Shown: one piece after another, positions 35,985 through 50,900 of the stretch | Position numbering within the stretch: the stretch's first letter is position 1 | Layout: each line of letters opens with the position of its first letter | DNA from: Numida meleagris | Lineage: Eukaryota > Chordata > Aves > Galliformes > Numididae | DNA: 64,000 nucleotides | Assembly: GCF_002078875.1 (NCBI RefSeq) | Contig: NC_034414.1 | Span: forward strand, 22,064,616 to 22,128,615 | Direction: 5' to 3' | Program-made: the position numbers and the translations under genes | The notes under the pieces: generated by a model | What the model saw: the letters and a program-made list of their open reading frames with translations, nothing else | Told to the model about the DNA's origin: nothing | Databases searched by the model: none

Positions 35985-38900
35985 TGCAGGACCACGCAGC
36001 CAGGGCAGTGCTTGTGCAACCCTTCGGCCACCTCTGCATGGCCAGTGTGTCTTCGGCTGCCATCCCTGCTTGTTTTGCTTGCTGTGTTGTTTTGCATCTG
36101 CAAGGTTGAGTGGGTGGTTTGGAGGTTTCTGTACTCCCTGTTCTTTTAGCAGGCTTAGCTTAGTCTGTGCATTTAACTGCAGGTTGTGCCTCACAAAAGG
36201 GACATTATTTTGAATGAATGGCATCATCCATCTCAGTATCTAGTTCAGCTTTTACAACAGAAAAATCTGATGAGATACAAGCTGACATCTCATTTTCTTC
36301 ATCTGGTTAGAGGAAGTCACGATGTTTTTTCAGTGAAATCTTTATTCTAAGATCTGAAAAAGTATAAACAAATAGAAACTTCCTCTGCTTTCCTTTTGTC
36401 AGGCTGTCAAAATGTTCCCAGGCCACCCCGGTTTGTGGTTTTCACTTGTTATTCCTTTTTTCAGATGACAACTGAGAGATGAGTTGACAGCGCTGGTGTC
36501 AGGAGCAGGGAATTGCTCCAGGGAGAGAAGTGCTCAGCTTTAAAGAGAACTTTGCTGTGGCTGTGGCAAGCCTGGGTCAGTGACCCTGCTGCAGAGATGG
36601 TGACTTTTTTCCAAGGATATTCCTGTTGCTAAAAGAAATGAAGTGACTGCAATAATTGCTCTCCAGGACTGCCATTTGGGGCTGGGAAGGTGTGCATGGG
36701 TTTCATCCAAGGGATGCAGGCTACGCTCGACCCTGGATACATGAGCATGCACTGACTTTTTCATAAAGACAGCCTCCTGCCAATGTTTTAAACAGCATGT
36801 AGCTTTCCAGGCATAGAAGTGTGGATCTGTACCTTTCTTTTGCTCTCATTTATGCTTCCATTTCAGGCCCTTCTACTCATCCTGCAGTTTCTGCCTTTCG
36901 GTGCCAATTAGCCAGGAGATGGAGAGCACTTGACTGAGGTGTAACCAGGCCCCATGGTTCAAACACCCATGGGTTGAGGTGGAAGAAAGGGGCATGGAGG
37001 GGCTATGAGAGGACTTGGCATTGCTGTGAGTCATACGGGAGTGCAGGTGAACCTCACGGGCTTCACTCCTTCCACACGTGCAGGCAACTCCTGTTGCAGG
37101 CTCGCAGCCTGCTGCAGGCACAGCGTGCGTCAGCCTGTTCTTGTTGTGACACTGCTCATGTATTTCCTCCTCTCACCCACTGCCTTTCTGAGGGGAAGCT
37201 ATGATAATGACAGGACTCCTCGTTCTTTGTCACAGAAATCGGGTATAATTGCTCCATTTCAGCTGCTTTAAGAAGTGCAGCGAGGGAACAGGCTGGATTC
37301 TTTCTTAAGACATCAGTCATCTGAAGCATTTGGTAGATGGCACATCAGGGCTGGGAAATGACTCAGTCCTCTTTGTTAAAAGCAGTCTTTGGACTCTGAG
37401 AGTAAAATCAGAGGGAGAGAGCTGAGTAGGGTGGAGAGAAAGGCTTCAGCAGCAGATGCTCCGTTCCACTCTGTTTTGGTAGAATGAGCACAGCCCTCAC
37501 CAGAGCTGCCTTGAATCATCCCCACAGCCAAGAAGACATTCCTCAGCCTGACCTCGCTTCAAGGGCTGGTGTGTCCACATGGGGAGAGCCAGCTCATGGG
37601 TGGCCCTGGGTGCAGCTTCCCATGTGTAGTTGTGTCATTTCTGCCCTTGAGCTGGGCAAGCCCTGGCTCCCGTGGAGAGAGATATAGCAGGGAGCGCTGC
37701 AACACCCATGTAGGTCCCCAGTACCTCTTACGTTTGGTGTGGTGCTGAGCTCCCAGCAGAAGGAGCCAACCTGCACACTGCCAACTGAGCCTGAGATGGG
37801 CTGTCACTGGAGGAAAGCATGCTGAAAGCTGTGATCTTGCAAGGTCCGGCTGAGCAGGCTCCCTGTCCTCAGCCAACACTGCACGTCTGCCTTTGGCACA
37901 GGAGTTAGGGTGGCCTTCAGGTGAGGGCCAGGAACTTCTCCCTCCTCATGCTGAACCATCTGGGCTGGCTTTGAAGGGTGCAGCCTTGCCCTGTCACAAC
38001 ACTGGGAACATCCAGCCTGAGATAACCCAGCCGCCAGCCCTTTCTCCTCCTGGCAGGGCTCGGGGAAACCTCCTTGAGTTGGTCTTGCCTGTTTGTGAGT
38101 CTTTGCAGGTCTTATGTGACAAGCTGCTGATGGCAAAACAGGCTGCTTTGAGGTGGGTGTAGCAGGGATTGGCTTTTGTTTGTTTTTCCTGCTGCCAAGG
38201 CTTTGCTTATCTAACCTCCATTTCAGCCCTGTTCTACGTGGAAATATTTTTATTTATGCAGCTGGGACAGAGGCCCTTTCTCCCTTAACTCTTGTAAGTT
38301 TGAACTTGTGTTATAGAAAATCTCTCATGGCAGTTGTCTTCCTTCTGCAGAATGAAATGTGATGCCTCAAACAGGGGCTGCACCAATGTGTGCAGGTGAA
38401 GCCTGCTGTGCCCTGTTGGGCAGTGTGCCGTGGTGATGGTTTTTAGGCCGCTCTGCAACCAGACTAGGGCTGTCTGTGAGGGGTCGTAGGGCAGGCTGTG
38501 CTCATAGCTGCCCTCACACCATCTGAAGATGTAGCCATGCATCTGGGAGGCCTCACCACGCTGTCCTGCCTTCCTCTGGGTCCCAGCATCCCTGGCTGCC
38601 AGCAATGACTGTTCTAACAGTGGGGACCTGCCTTTCTTTGCACGCTGATGTGACCTTTCTGACTGTGGGAATCAGGGTGCCTATTTTTAATAAGTGAAAA
38701 GAGAATTCAATCATTGCCGAGCACCTTCTGCCTCCTAGGACACCTCATGCAACTGGGAGCTCAATGGCCTTCATGCTGTGGCTGTACCAAGTACTCTGTG
38801 TTCCTAGATGGTACTGCAAAAGGACAGAGAAATGAGACTTCTTACGCACTGCCTCCTTTCATAGCCTCTCAGTGCGCTGGGTTGTGTTTTTGTTTAAATA

Positions 38901-41900
38901 CTCTGGGCCCTGGGCTATGCTTTACTCAGCACAGTACGTTCAGCACAAAGGAAAATAATTTGTTCCTTGGAATACATTTTTCTTTCTTAGCTGTCCTGTG
39001 CTTTTATGGACCATTCAGGTGCCTTTTTCAAAGCAAAGTTGGTCTCTGAAGTTGGTCTCTTCCCTCTGAAAGCACCTACCTACGTCGGATCACAACTCTG
39101 CAGTCATCATGCAGAGCTGCAGAGCTGGCTGGTGCTGTCTATTCACTGTGGCCCAGTGTGTTTCTAAATGCCGTCACAAATCAGTGAAGGAAGCACACAT
39201 GTACGATTTGCTACAGCTGATGCTGCTGGTGGCAGAATTAGACTGTCCATCTGTGTACTCAAAGGATCTGCACTGACAGTGTCCTAATGACAGTCCTTGT
39301 GTTGTCTGTTTGAACAATTACTGTAAATTTGGAGCAAGAAGGTCTGAGTGGTGCTTGTTGAGAATGTTTCAGCAAATATGATGCAGTTAGAAAATAGGTA
39401 TGTTGTGAAGCAGAAATGTTTGATGGAAACATATGTGGTTTGACTCACTTTAATCGTCAGTATTCTGCTGCCGGACAACTCATCGCTTGGACCATGTGTA
39501 TGATCTATGTGCTGCACAGAAACTTTATCTTCCAGGGTTTGCCCCTCAGTTACTGCCCTGTGGTCCTAACATCTTCTGGCTGGCCAAGATAGGACTCCTC
39601 TTGGTCCAGGGAAGCTGGAAGCTTGGCTCTTGAGTAACATTGATGAAATTCTTCAGTTTCACTGCTCCTCACTCCCAAATAAATTTGCTGTCTTTATTTG
39701 TGCTAAACAGCAGTGATACTGGGGAAAAAAAAACAACTGGCAATTTTGTTCAACAGCTACTGATGTCCGGGGCTACATCTTATATTTTGTAAATGCCACG
39801 CATCAGCATTTTTGAAATTAAATTTCACAGAACTTATATTTCATAGGAAACTTGCAAACCTTTTATTATGCCTATTTGAAATTGCATTTCAAACAATTGG
39901 AAATTTCTGCAGAAGGGAATCCTGAGATCAAGCACCCTTCCTCTCAGCACTGAGATTTTGAGTGGATGTGACTGGAGCTGCTGGGACAAGCACTATGCTC
40001 CTAGATAGCAGTGGCTGTTATTGCAGCATCTCTGACAGTGCACACTGAGCCTTGCTTGCAAGCAGGCTCTGGAGGCTCATCTGGTGGAGACTGAGTGCAG
40101 AACAGGTTTGGCTGTTTCTAGAACTCTGTGTAAAGAGAAAGCAATATCTTCTCAGAGCCTGTAAAATCATTTTCTATGTTCTGTCTCTACAGAACCAACC
40201 TGAAACTCAACAGCAACAAGAAAATTTAGTGCTTTCTATTGTGCGGGAGATGTTGTTCTCTTGGGAATTTGGCCACGGGCATGTTTAGTGCTTGAAATAA
40301 AAACACCCAAAAGAACCCAAATCTTTTGGGGGGGTTTAAGTATTGCCTTCAGAGGTCCAATGACACAAGTTTACGTATTTTTACCCTGTTACAGTCTAGA
40401 ATAAAATCTGAAATATTACGGCTCTAAAGCCATGGCATGCCCACCACGTCCATTTCCAAGTGTCTTTATGAGGTATTGGAATTACACAGCTGTGGGATGC
40501 TTAGTTTCGCTGTGTGGCAAGTTTTGTTGTAAACAGAGAGATATCTTGGAGAGGTGAGTTCCAAGAACTGCGATTGCACAAGAGGAAAGCAAAACTTGCC
40601 CACAGCCCTCAGTATTTACCTTCTAGATCAAATTGCAGGTCACACTGGGAGGAGAGTGCTAAGGATTGAAGTCCCGGCCTGGGGACAGAACAGCTGGGCT
40701 CGTGTCAGCTGCTCTGCTGCCGGCTTTATGTGCTGGTCAGGCGGTTGGTGGTAGTTTGGAAGTACAACAAACCCACCTGTTTTCTTGCAATGCCAAGATG
40801 GGGAGCCAGCTTTGTCTGGAGCTGCGCGAGAAATTACGGGCTGGTTGGTCAAGGCTGAGAATGGTGTGTTCTGCATTGGCCATCCTGCTGTTTTGCTCTG
40901 GGATTGGCACACTGGGGTGCTGTGGGGTTCACCTGCAGAGGTGAAACCCTCAAGTTTCTCTCCTTCACCCACTGCCATTTTGTCTGGCTTTGTTTCTCGC
41001 CTGCTCAGTTATTTGAATCTCTAATTTATCTCAGAGAGGTTTGTTTTTGCTTTGGTGCACTGACAGCATGCTGATGCTTGTCACTTGACTTGGCTGCGTA
41101 GCACTTCCCATGACCCTGGTAAGATATTTTGGAAAAATATTAAAACAAGTACAAACTGACCCTGGAGGAGAGCGCGTTCAGTCAGCGTGTGTTGCAAGCA
41201 TTTACGTCAAGGAAGCTAGAAAGCAGTGCTGAACTCTTCTCCCCAGAAACCTTGGTGTGAGGTAATTTTCCGAGGTGCTGGCTGCTGACACAAAGGGACC
41301 TAGATGCTGCTTCTGCAGGACCTGGTTGGCCTTCCCTCTCAGGTTTGCAGCACCTGATCCCTCGTGGCAGTGGAACGGAGGAAGCTTTGCTGCTGCCTTT
41401 GGGAGTGCTGTGCGTGTGCCTGGTACTGCACAGCTCATGACTCTGCCACGTCCTCCATTTGTTGTATTCAAGAGTTGCCTGAAGAATGAGAAATACGCGT
41501 GTCTTCCTATTATTTTCTTTTTTTTTTTGCTCCATCTTAGCAGATTTGTTTTCCTTCTAAGTAGCGTACATTTGCCAAAAATTGCGGTATCTGTTTGCTC
41601 AAAGCAATTGATTAGTTTTGGTAAAATTAATTTAGTTTAGGTAAAAACATTGTTTTAGCCATCCGTGGCTGAGGTGTATACTGACTGATTTTTGACATTT
41701 CTGTAACAAAATATTTCAGATTTTGGTTGGGACTGAAATCCAACTGATTTCAGAAAATCAGAGAGAAACTGATTGAACTCTGAGAGAAACTGTTTGCTTG
41801 TTAGTGCAGGGTTACCATCTGCTTCCTAGGCAGAAGAAGCCACTGGTGCATGAGAGCCATGCCCAAGCCTCCCTCTGCGAGGGCTGACGTCTGGATGCTT

Positions 41901-44900
41901 TGACCACCTGGTGCTGTGCTCTGCTGTCTCTGTTGGGTTGTGTTGTAGAAGTGGTGGAATGACTTCAAAAGAGGTGACTGAAAGGCACAAGCAGCACATT
42001 CTCTGCTTTGGTGATTGGGAATGTCCAGCGAGAAGGGCAATGAGAAGTAAGCAGATAAAAATGCACGTTCTGGCTCACATACATCAGATTTGGAAATGGG
42101 GTTCTCCAACTGTTGTGAACAACCAGCACCAGGGCTACTCCGGTGTATCAGTGAACATCTGCTGGAGGGGCCCTGCTCTGCCCCACAGCACTCTCTGGGT
42201 CGGCTAGATGTGGCTCTTGAGGCAGGCCTTGCAGCACCTCCTCTTTTGCAGCCCTGAGGATTGCCTCTGTTCCCTAAGGGTGGAGAAACTCCAGCCATTT
42301 CTTCTCATTCCTTTGGCAGAAAATGCCCCCCAGAAGGGAAACTACTTGTTTCCCACCTAATCAAACACTTCACTTAATCTGAAGCCAAATGTTTTCAATC
42401 TGCCGTAAATTCCAAAATACATCAGTCTCAGAGGGGCTCACAAAAACATTTGCATTTTTTTTTGTATTCCATGAGGCAACAAAATGAATTAATCATCTCC
42501 TGGGCACACCCCCTCTCCTGCTGCAGGCACGGTGGAAGAGCATCACAATGCAGCCTCTGCGAAAGCCCTTCCTCTGGGGTGTGACCGCAGACCCTGGCTT
42601 CAAGTGTAGCCTTGGGGAGGTTGGCAGGGGGATGCATGGCAACGCTGAAAGGGCCCAAGGAAGGCCATGGTGAAGGTCTGACCTTGGTTGCTCTCCTCCT
42701 CCCACGGCCGCTGCCCTTGGCTCTCCAGTTGCCCTGTGACTGCAATGAGTGTGTTACAGAGATGCTCTCACCTCTGCTGCGAATGTCAAACCTGTGCTTT
42801 TGCTCATCCTTCCTATCTCCCCTCTTCTGCTATTCAGCCCTTGACAAAGCTCCTCTCCTCTTCGCAGTGGATAGATGAGGAAGGAGGAACAAACTGTCTG
42901 CTAACAAGCGAAGCACATAAAGCTGCGACTGTGGTTAGCAAGCGCATGAAAGACATAATTTCTCCGCCAGCATACAGTCCCCATGCAGGGACAATGCCTC
43001 TGCAAAGCCTGCTGGCAGACGCCCCAGCCAGAGACAGCTGCACAGAACATCCTTATGGGGTGCAGAGAGGAGGGAATGACACGTCTCTGCTCTGCAATTA
43101 GGGCTCTCATTTTGTCATTTTCTCTTCCCTCTTTGTGGAAGCTGGCACAGTGCTTTGTTTGTTCCCACCTCCCACCGCCACAGCAGGGCTGCACGGTGCC
43201 TGACAGCCACTCTGCAGGGCTGGGGGACACTCCACCCTGCCTGCTCTCGAGTGACGTGGGTCCCATTTGCCCAACCACTGCTTCTGGGGTGCCTGTGCCT
43301 TCGGTCCTGGGCTGTGAGTGGTACCAAGGCTTCCTTGTGTTTGCTTGCTCTGTGGGCTCAGCAGGGCTGCCCAAGCCTTTTCCCAACATTATTTAGTTAT
43401 TTAATTTTATTTTACTGATGATACTCTCCTCCGACCCGTGTGGTTTAACACGCTCTGCTGGAGGCTCTGTGCTGCAACACGCCTTTCCCAGGTCTTTTCC
43501 TTTTCAATCTCATGCTAACTGGGTGCTCTGAAGCCCCAAACTTTGAGCATGTGGGGTTTGCGTTGCTCTGCAGTGGCTATGCATGCAGGCTTCTGGATGT
43601 GACCGAGCTGGTGTGATGCACAGCTCAGCAGATTTTGCAGAGATATTAAAACCCCGCAGAGAAATCACATCATACAAATTCGCCTATCCCATTACACAAA
43701 CATGCTGCAGGTTTTCTCTGTGCTTCCCTGAGATGCTGTAGCACATCCTCTGTCCTAACGCATTCTCACGCAAAGATCATCTGAAGGCAGCACTGCGCTG
43801 CTCGTGTCCTAACCAAGGAGTCACCATGCTGAGTCAGCCACTAGCGCAGTCTGACATGCTTCGATCTGAACTTCTAGGGCCTGATTGTTGTTTACACTGA
43901 GTGATTTCTTCCTGTACGCTGAAATCAGCAGGATTACTTGTGTTGTTTTGTTAGAAGATTTTAAAAAACGACACCACAGGTTATGGCAGGTCAGGATACA
44001 ATTAGGGGATTGAAGTACAGGAAGAAGTGCTGGGCACGCAAACAGAGCTGGTGATGAAAGATGCCTTCACACAACCTTTCCTTGTGCTTCCACGTTACCA
44101 GAGTCCTGCAGCAGGCCTGTGACACCAGGCTGGAGTGGGACATGGGCTGGGGCGGTGAGGGGGCACCCACTGGGTGCCTAGGGAATGTGGAAACACACAG
44201 GTTTTGTAGAGCAGGAAGCTGGACATGGTGCTGGTCTCACACTTTCTTTCCCATAATGAAACTTTTAGAACTACTGTATTGCATCATTTTTCTTTGGTTC
44301 CTTTTTTTCCCTCCCTTTCTTTCTAGATAAGTCCTTTTCATGCGTATAAAAATTTCTTCTGCCATATTTGCAGGCTTACCAGCACATTTGCTTTGTCTCT
44401 CAGCCAAGTGGTAGGAACAGCTCAGCTCTGACAGCTCAGACCTCTCTTCTGTGGGTTTTTCCCTTTTTCCTGAATTCCCACTCCACCAATATCTTCCTGG
44501 TGATGTGCTGCCTGAACTGAGCAACAACCCAGAGGACATCATCCACAGACCTCCGCCAGAAGGACTACCCCCTCTCTCCTTCAGGACATGGTGTATTTTG
44601 TCAGAGTAGCGCTCTTTTCTGTGCTGATGTATATCTGACATTTTTGGAGAGTAGCTGAGGAAGGCTTTAACCTGGTCAGATCTAGGGCGAGAGACCCCTG
44701 GGGACAGCAAACTGGGTCCCAGACCCCTGATGCACTTGTGCCAGAGCAGTGGCAAGGCAGGTTGTCTACTGTGCTCCCCAGTGAGCTCTGTCCTACTTCT
44801 CCTTCCTTTCTCCCTTTTCTCTGTTCATTTTCTCATGGAAAAAGCAGTTCAGTCCCTTTTTTTTCTAGAGTCAGTAACTTTTTCTTTTCTTTTTTTTTTT

Positions 44901-47900
44901 TTTTTAATTCAGTTCAGTCTTCCCACGCTGCAGAAATTTTTTCCCATATTGGCTGGGATGTCACTTTCTATACAGAGGCCTTTCTTTCCCTGTAACCTCT
45001 GAAAGTGTGGGTGAGAACTATAGCACTATATTTTGAGCAGTATTTGGAGAGCGTCACAAATGATTACAAAAGCTGCAATGTTCTAATTTTCAGAGCAATT
45101 AGATAATACAGTAGGTCAAGAATATGCCTGTCCCACTTTTTCATTCTCCACTTCTCTGATGTCCTATTTCTGTTGTTTTGAGTCCTCACAATAGCCAGTC
45201 CTTTGCGTTTAAGTATAAATCCCTTTGAAACTTATGTACTTGGAAGATCTGAAGTAGCTTCTGTTGTTGCAAGCACTAGGTTTACCCAACTGTATAGTTT
45301 GTGTGAATACTCTCTGGCAGCCTGCATCAGATCCCGTCAGGTTCTGTGAGTCATTTGCAGAAGAAATTGTTGAGCTTAAAGCCTGTACCTCGGATAACAT
45401 GAGTCTTGGTTGCTAAGCTGAGGTGCACACACATAAGCATTGCCCATGCACATCTTCTCTGCTGCTTGCAAACACAAATCAGTGCTTGCTGTGAGGCAGC
45501 AGAACACTTGGGTGAGGTCCAAAGCAGAGGAGTGAGGAAAGGGAGCAGAAATCAGACAGAAGAGGCTGGGCCATGGAGAAAGGACTAGAAGAGGGAGAAC
45601 TTTCCCACCCTGTCCATCCCATAGAGGGCAAGGGGTGAGCGCTGTGGGCTGAGCTCCTCCTGCTAGGTCCCCAGGTGCTCGGAGTGGTGGTGATCGGGCT
45701 GTGGCAGGTCTCCCGGGGACAGCAGCTTCCCTGCTTCCTCTTTGGCTCCCATGGACTCCCAGATGGAAGAGTCTCATGGGCACTCCAGGCTCCAGCTTCT
45801 CTCTGTTTACATTGTGGCAGGCTCTGCGGGGCCCTGCATGCAATGCAGTCAACAAAATTCAGAGTCTCTGCATGACGAAATTTCCCCTGTGACCTGGGTG
45901 CTGTGGAGTGAGGGACAAACATAAAGCTGCCACCTCTTGCAGGGCCTGAGCTGGCTGACACCAGAGCCCAGAAGAGGGGCTGAGCTTGCTGAGTTCAAAC
46001 CCTTCTCCCAGGGCTCTGTTACCAAACTGATGCAGGCCTGCCTGGAAGGGGACTTTGGATGGATTCTCCTCAATTGCTCTGGTCAAAGTGCAATACTAAG
46101 TTCAAAACACAGCCTGGACTGACAAGGCGTTGGTGAACACAGGCAGACTTGGCCTTTGCTGCAGTTTGCAAAGAAACCCCAAAGCAGCAAAGCTTCAGCT
46201 GGCTCTGCTCCACTGGGTTCAGAGCAGCACAATCTGGCTGTGCCTAATTGATATGGAAGCAGGAGTCTGAGCAAGAGGACACAAAGCAGGGAACAGGCTT
46301 TTACACTCTTCAAACATGAGAGGGGGCAGGCCTCCAAAAGGCTGGTGACTGGAGTGGGTGTCACAGGGAATTTACAGAGGGAACTGCGATGGAGGTGGGC
46401 CTGTATGGGAGCCAGAAGCAGTCCTGCTGCAGCCCTGGTGACGTCCTCTCCCCGTGCCTCGTTTGCTCTCCCATTCCTGCCTGAAGTTTCCTCCTGAGCT
46501 CGTGTGGCCTGGCGTCTGGTATGTGCTTTTGTTAGTGCAGCTGCTCACTGGAGTGAGTGTTTCCATAATTCCCAGTTCCTGGAATACCCTCCTGCCACCA
46601 TCCCAGAGCTCTGTGATTGCTCTGTCAAGCACACGTGTCCCAGATTGGCTCCTGCACCCCAGACACACTCATCTGACTAATTACCCCCTTCACTGGCACT
46701 ATTTTATCATGAATGCAGAAATCCAATCATTACAATTTGTTCTATTCTTGAAAATCCCAAAGATGTTGAATAATGATGAATAGAGAAGCCCTTTTGTTAA
46801 TTCAAATCCAGCAGTGAATGGAGGCAGCCCCTCCCTCCAGTGGAGCTGGTGTGTGAGGCGGTCTCTCCTGAAAATGTGGGGCTGTGGCAGCAGAGATTCA
46901 GCAAGTTAGGCAATGAGCTGTCTATCAGGGTGTAGCACACCTTCTCAATGCAGGGTCTGCCTAGCAGGAACCAAGCATGGGAATCAGTTTTACGCTTGGA
47001 GCTGCTCCAGCTGGTTGCTCCTCGGTTCCTAAATTGCATATTGAGGTAATTAGGTACGCTTGAGCGATCTCTTCCACAAGTATTCCTACGTCTGCTTTCC
47101 CATACCCCTGCTCACCTGCCTTCTTTCTCCTCCAAAACCATTTCTCTGCAGCCCTCTCTGTGGTTCTGTATGGACATATATTTCTTTGTTTCCCAGACTT
47201 CCTCATGTCTCCCTGGTTCTTTTCTATTTTTATTTGACTGTTTCTTTTGAAAGAGAAAATTGAAGACATTTGTTTCACAGGACGGACTGCTATCACTCCT
47301 ATAATTACATTGTATTTGTGGTAGCATTTTGTGATCTTTTCAGCATGCCTTAAGATTGATTGTTTTCGGCCACTGCTGAAACAATGTTTTTTTCCTGAAT
47401 TACTCACAAGTGATTTAATTTTGTTTTTAAATTGCCACTCAAGACAGCTTGCCTAGCCACCCATTGCCCAGATCTCTCTTCAGCTGAGGATCTTCTGAGA
47501 CTCTTACTGGTGCCTTGTCTGGATGCTGGGTAAATTACACCAACGCTAGTTTACATGTTTCCATGCTGAAAATGACTGCTTTTGCTAGATTCCCACCCGC
47601 CAACTTTTTGCTGAAATAGGTATTTTGAATTTATCTGAATTAGCATTCCTATCCCAATATTCACTTAATTATGGGGAAACTGAAAGGAATTATAATCACC
47701 AATTTACCTATCTCTGGGAACCACCACAGCAGCAACTCCTTGACATCCCTGCTCTCTAATAGGAATATGGCGACAGCGATGTCTTAGTTTCATAAAAAAA
47801 AATTAGAGCTATAACTTCCTGAAAGAATATAACATGTTGTGTAAAGTCCATGAAATCATTGTTATCTTAGGAGAGTTGTGCAATAAAACCAGATTCTTTT

Positions 47901-50900
47901 GCTTCTGGCATCTCTTTGACCATTGCTTGAGGTGATAGCAGTCAAGTTATCACCTGGTACTTTTGAGTGGCAGATGTTAATCACGTTCCACCCAAAACAG
48001 TAAGCTACTGTTTCTTGACCACATCAGAATGAAAAGTGAAGTTTGAAGGAGAGGTGCAACTAATTCCCTTCTGATCTGTAGATGAGCAGTTCTATCATCT
48101 TCCACTTGCCTTAAGCATGCTGATTTAAAACAGATCATTTTATTCTTAAAATAAATCTAATAGCTCTGAGTTTTGTCTTGGTATTTCTGTCTTAGGTTTC
48201 TTCTCCAGTGTTGTGTGAGATGCAAAATGACTCTTACTCGCAGTGGTTAGTTGTAGACAGGACCTGTGAATCCAGAATCAGCCAACTGGGGGAATGGTCA
48301 AGCAGATATGGCCATGCAAAAATTCCTACAAATGGAAGATTTCCCATAAGAGGTAATACTGTTACCTGCTCATTCTCGACTGTCTTGTGACAAGTTTGAG
48401 ATTGTGCTGGAACATAGAGCTTCTTCACATTCTTGTCTGCATATCGTTTTCTCTTTTTCCCACTCTAGTGTTTATGTTTGAGTTGAAGCTGGACACGGCA
48501 GAAGAGAGATTTGGGTTCCCCCTTCCTCTTCCCCTCTGATCTCTCATCTCTTATTTATGTCCGTAAATGTTTTGTTTTATTTGATGTACATTTGCCAGAG
48601 AAGAGTTGGGCTCCCCTCCAGACAGGCTCATTTCCCTCTTCCATCTTGAGACGTTCCGGAGCTGAACAGCATGAGCTTGCACAGCTAAATATTTAGGAGA
48701 AAGTAATGAAGCTGCGTCACCAAAAAGCTCAGAGCATCCCTCAGAACAAAATGAGATGAACTTAGTTTGTGCAGTCTCGGAGCAGACTGGGAAAGGCCTG
48801 TACTTAAACCATCACCTCTTGTGATCAACGTATCTTCTCAGTTGAGGCTCATACCAGGTAAGTTACCACTGCCCTACTCAACTCATTTCTAACCCCAGAC
48901 CTCTCTGAGAAAGTTCCCAGAGGTTTGGGTTAACCTCTGAAGCCTGTCGATACACAAACATATATTCCCAGTGGATGAGAGAGGGAAAGAGCAAGACTGA
49001 AGCCAACAGCCTAACTGAACACAAGCAGGCCTGTTCTGGGCTGCCAAAGTCTGGATTTTTCTATCAACCTTATGATTGTTCCCACTCTTCTTAATGCCAT
49101 GGAAATATCAGTGTGTATTTATTTACATTTATGATAATGCCTCCCTAATTGTGGTTTTTTGTAGCATGAAGCTAGAAGTGGAGTGAGTCTAAAATCACTA
49201 ACATCCTGAATAAAAAACCCAACTTTATTATTATTTCTCAAAAAAATTGGAGATTTAAAGCAAGTCTTCTGGAGAAGGGGGGGTCAGGATGACTGTTTCT
49301 AAACATCTGCTAACTCAATAATACTGATAATAAAATCTTTGGTGGAAAACAGGCTGGTTTTATGAATCAGACTGGATGATACCCAGACCTTGGGGAATGA
49401 CATATTTTTGTGTGTGTTAATATCCACAATTTTCATTTTAATATTGGAGGTGACAAAAATCTACAAAAAAGCTATAAGTAAAACTTGGTTCTCTCCTCCC
49501 TTCCTGCAAATTTTTCCGTAAATAACTACGATTGGTTTTGGACCAGAGGCTAGACCTTGACGGTGTACTCAGCAGATCACCTGTGCTTTTTCCCCCGCAT
49601 CACTTGGGGAGCATCTGGTGTGTTCTCCATGTGGGACAGCCACGTGGATTGGACCTGACTTCAGGAGGGAGACTGCAAGGATCTCTCACTCTTCCCCAGT
49701 GGTGTGGAGCAAAACCCAACATGGCTAGGAGGTGACTCCAGCATAGCACAGGAGGTTTGCCACCCAGTGCCCTCTGGAGACATGTAAACAAGAGAAAACA
49801 CTGCCTTCTGGGCACCAAGCAACTGACGTTCCTTCAGCAAAGACGCCTGCCTCAAAGGTTGGTGATGGAAATGGGGTTTGGAGAAGTCTATAACTGGCTA
49901 CTGCTAATCAAAGCAGATTGCTGTTAGCTTAAACAGACTGACGCTTCCTGAAAAGTGTGTCCATCTGTCTGCAAAGAGGTTCAAAGGGCGCTAGCGAGGA
50001 GAGCTGGCTTGAAAAACACTGTTGTCTCTCTGAACATAATTATACTCTGATTTCTCTGCTTTTGCATTTTGTAATGTAGTGAACTTTAAGGAATTTCACG
50101 GAGATCGAGTCAGTAAAATCCCATCCATCAGACCGAAGGAGCGTGGGCACAGGCAGGACACGCTTCCATGTATGCTGCTTCTGCTTGCCAAAACAGTTTT
50201 TGCTTCCAATGGGAAAAAGCCAGGTTTCCTTGTGGGACAAACAGCCTGTTTCAGTCATGACCTCTGGGCCAAAAACAGCCTTAATGGTTTTTCTGTGTGG
50301 TATTCATCATTTCTAAATAGCTGGCTTGAAATGTAACTAATTTCTTTCATAAAAGTTACTGTAATCTTGGTCCCTTCTGAACCAAAGCAATTCCAGCCAA
50401 ACCGAAACATGGGAGGACAGAGGAAAGCAAGATGGTGATAGCGCACATATTTCAAAGGGAACGTCTGCGTGTGTAATTACCCTATTGATAATTATACTTC
50501 TCAGTCTGTTGCAATGCACTCAAAACCGCAGATGACTGGGAGTGAAGGGAAGTGAACTAGGTCTAGCCAGCAAGGGATCTTTTAAGGGCAACTGAAATGT
50601 GAGTTACGTTAAAGCAAGGTCTCTTAAGGGTGGGGAATATACTCCTGATGTGCACAGGACTGACCGAAGGCTGTGAAGGAGGGAATGTGATGTAAGGCTT
50701 TTGTTTGTAAGTCTTTGATAGGAGTGTGGGTCAGACTGTTTTCTCTCTCCCACCTGTCCCTGATTTAGGAAAGATGGAGGCTGTGAGGACAGGCTTAGCT
50801 ACAGACTCCTGACCCGGGTTAAGGTCATTCAGCTCACCTCTTAACGCTAGTGTTCTCTCTTCCCTCTCCTGGGCCAGCAAAGTTGGTGGTGATCCTGGCC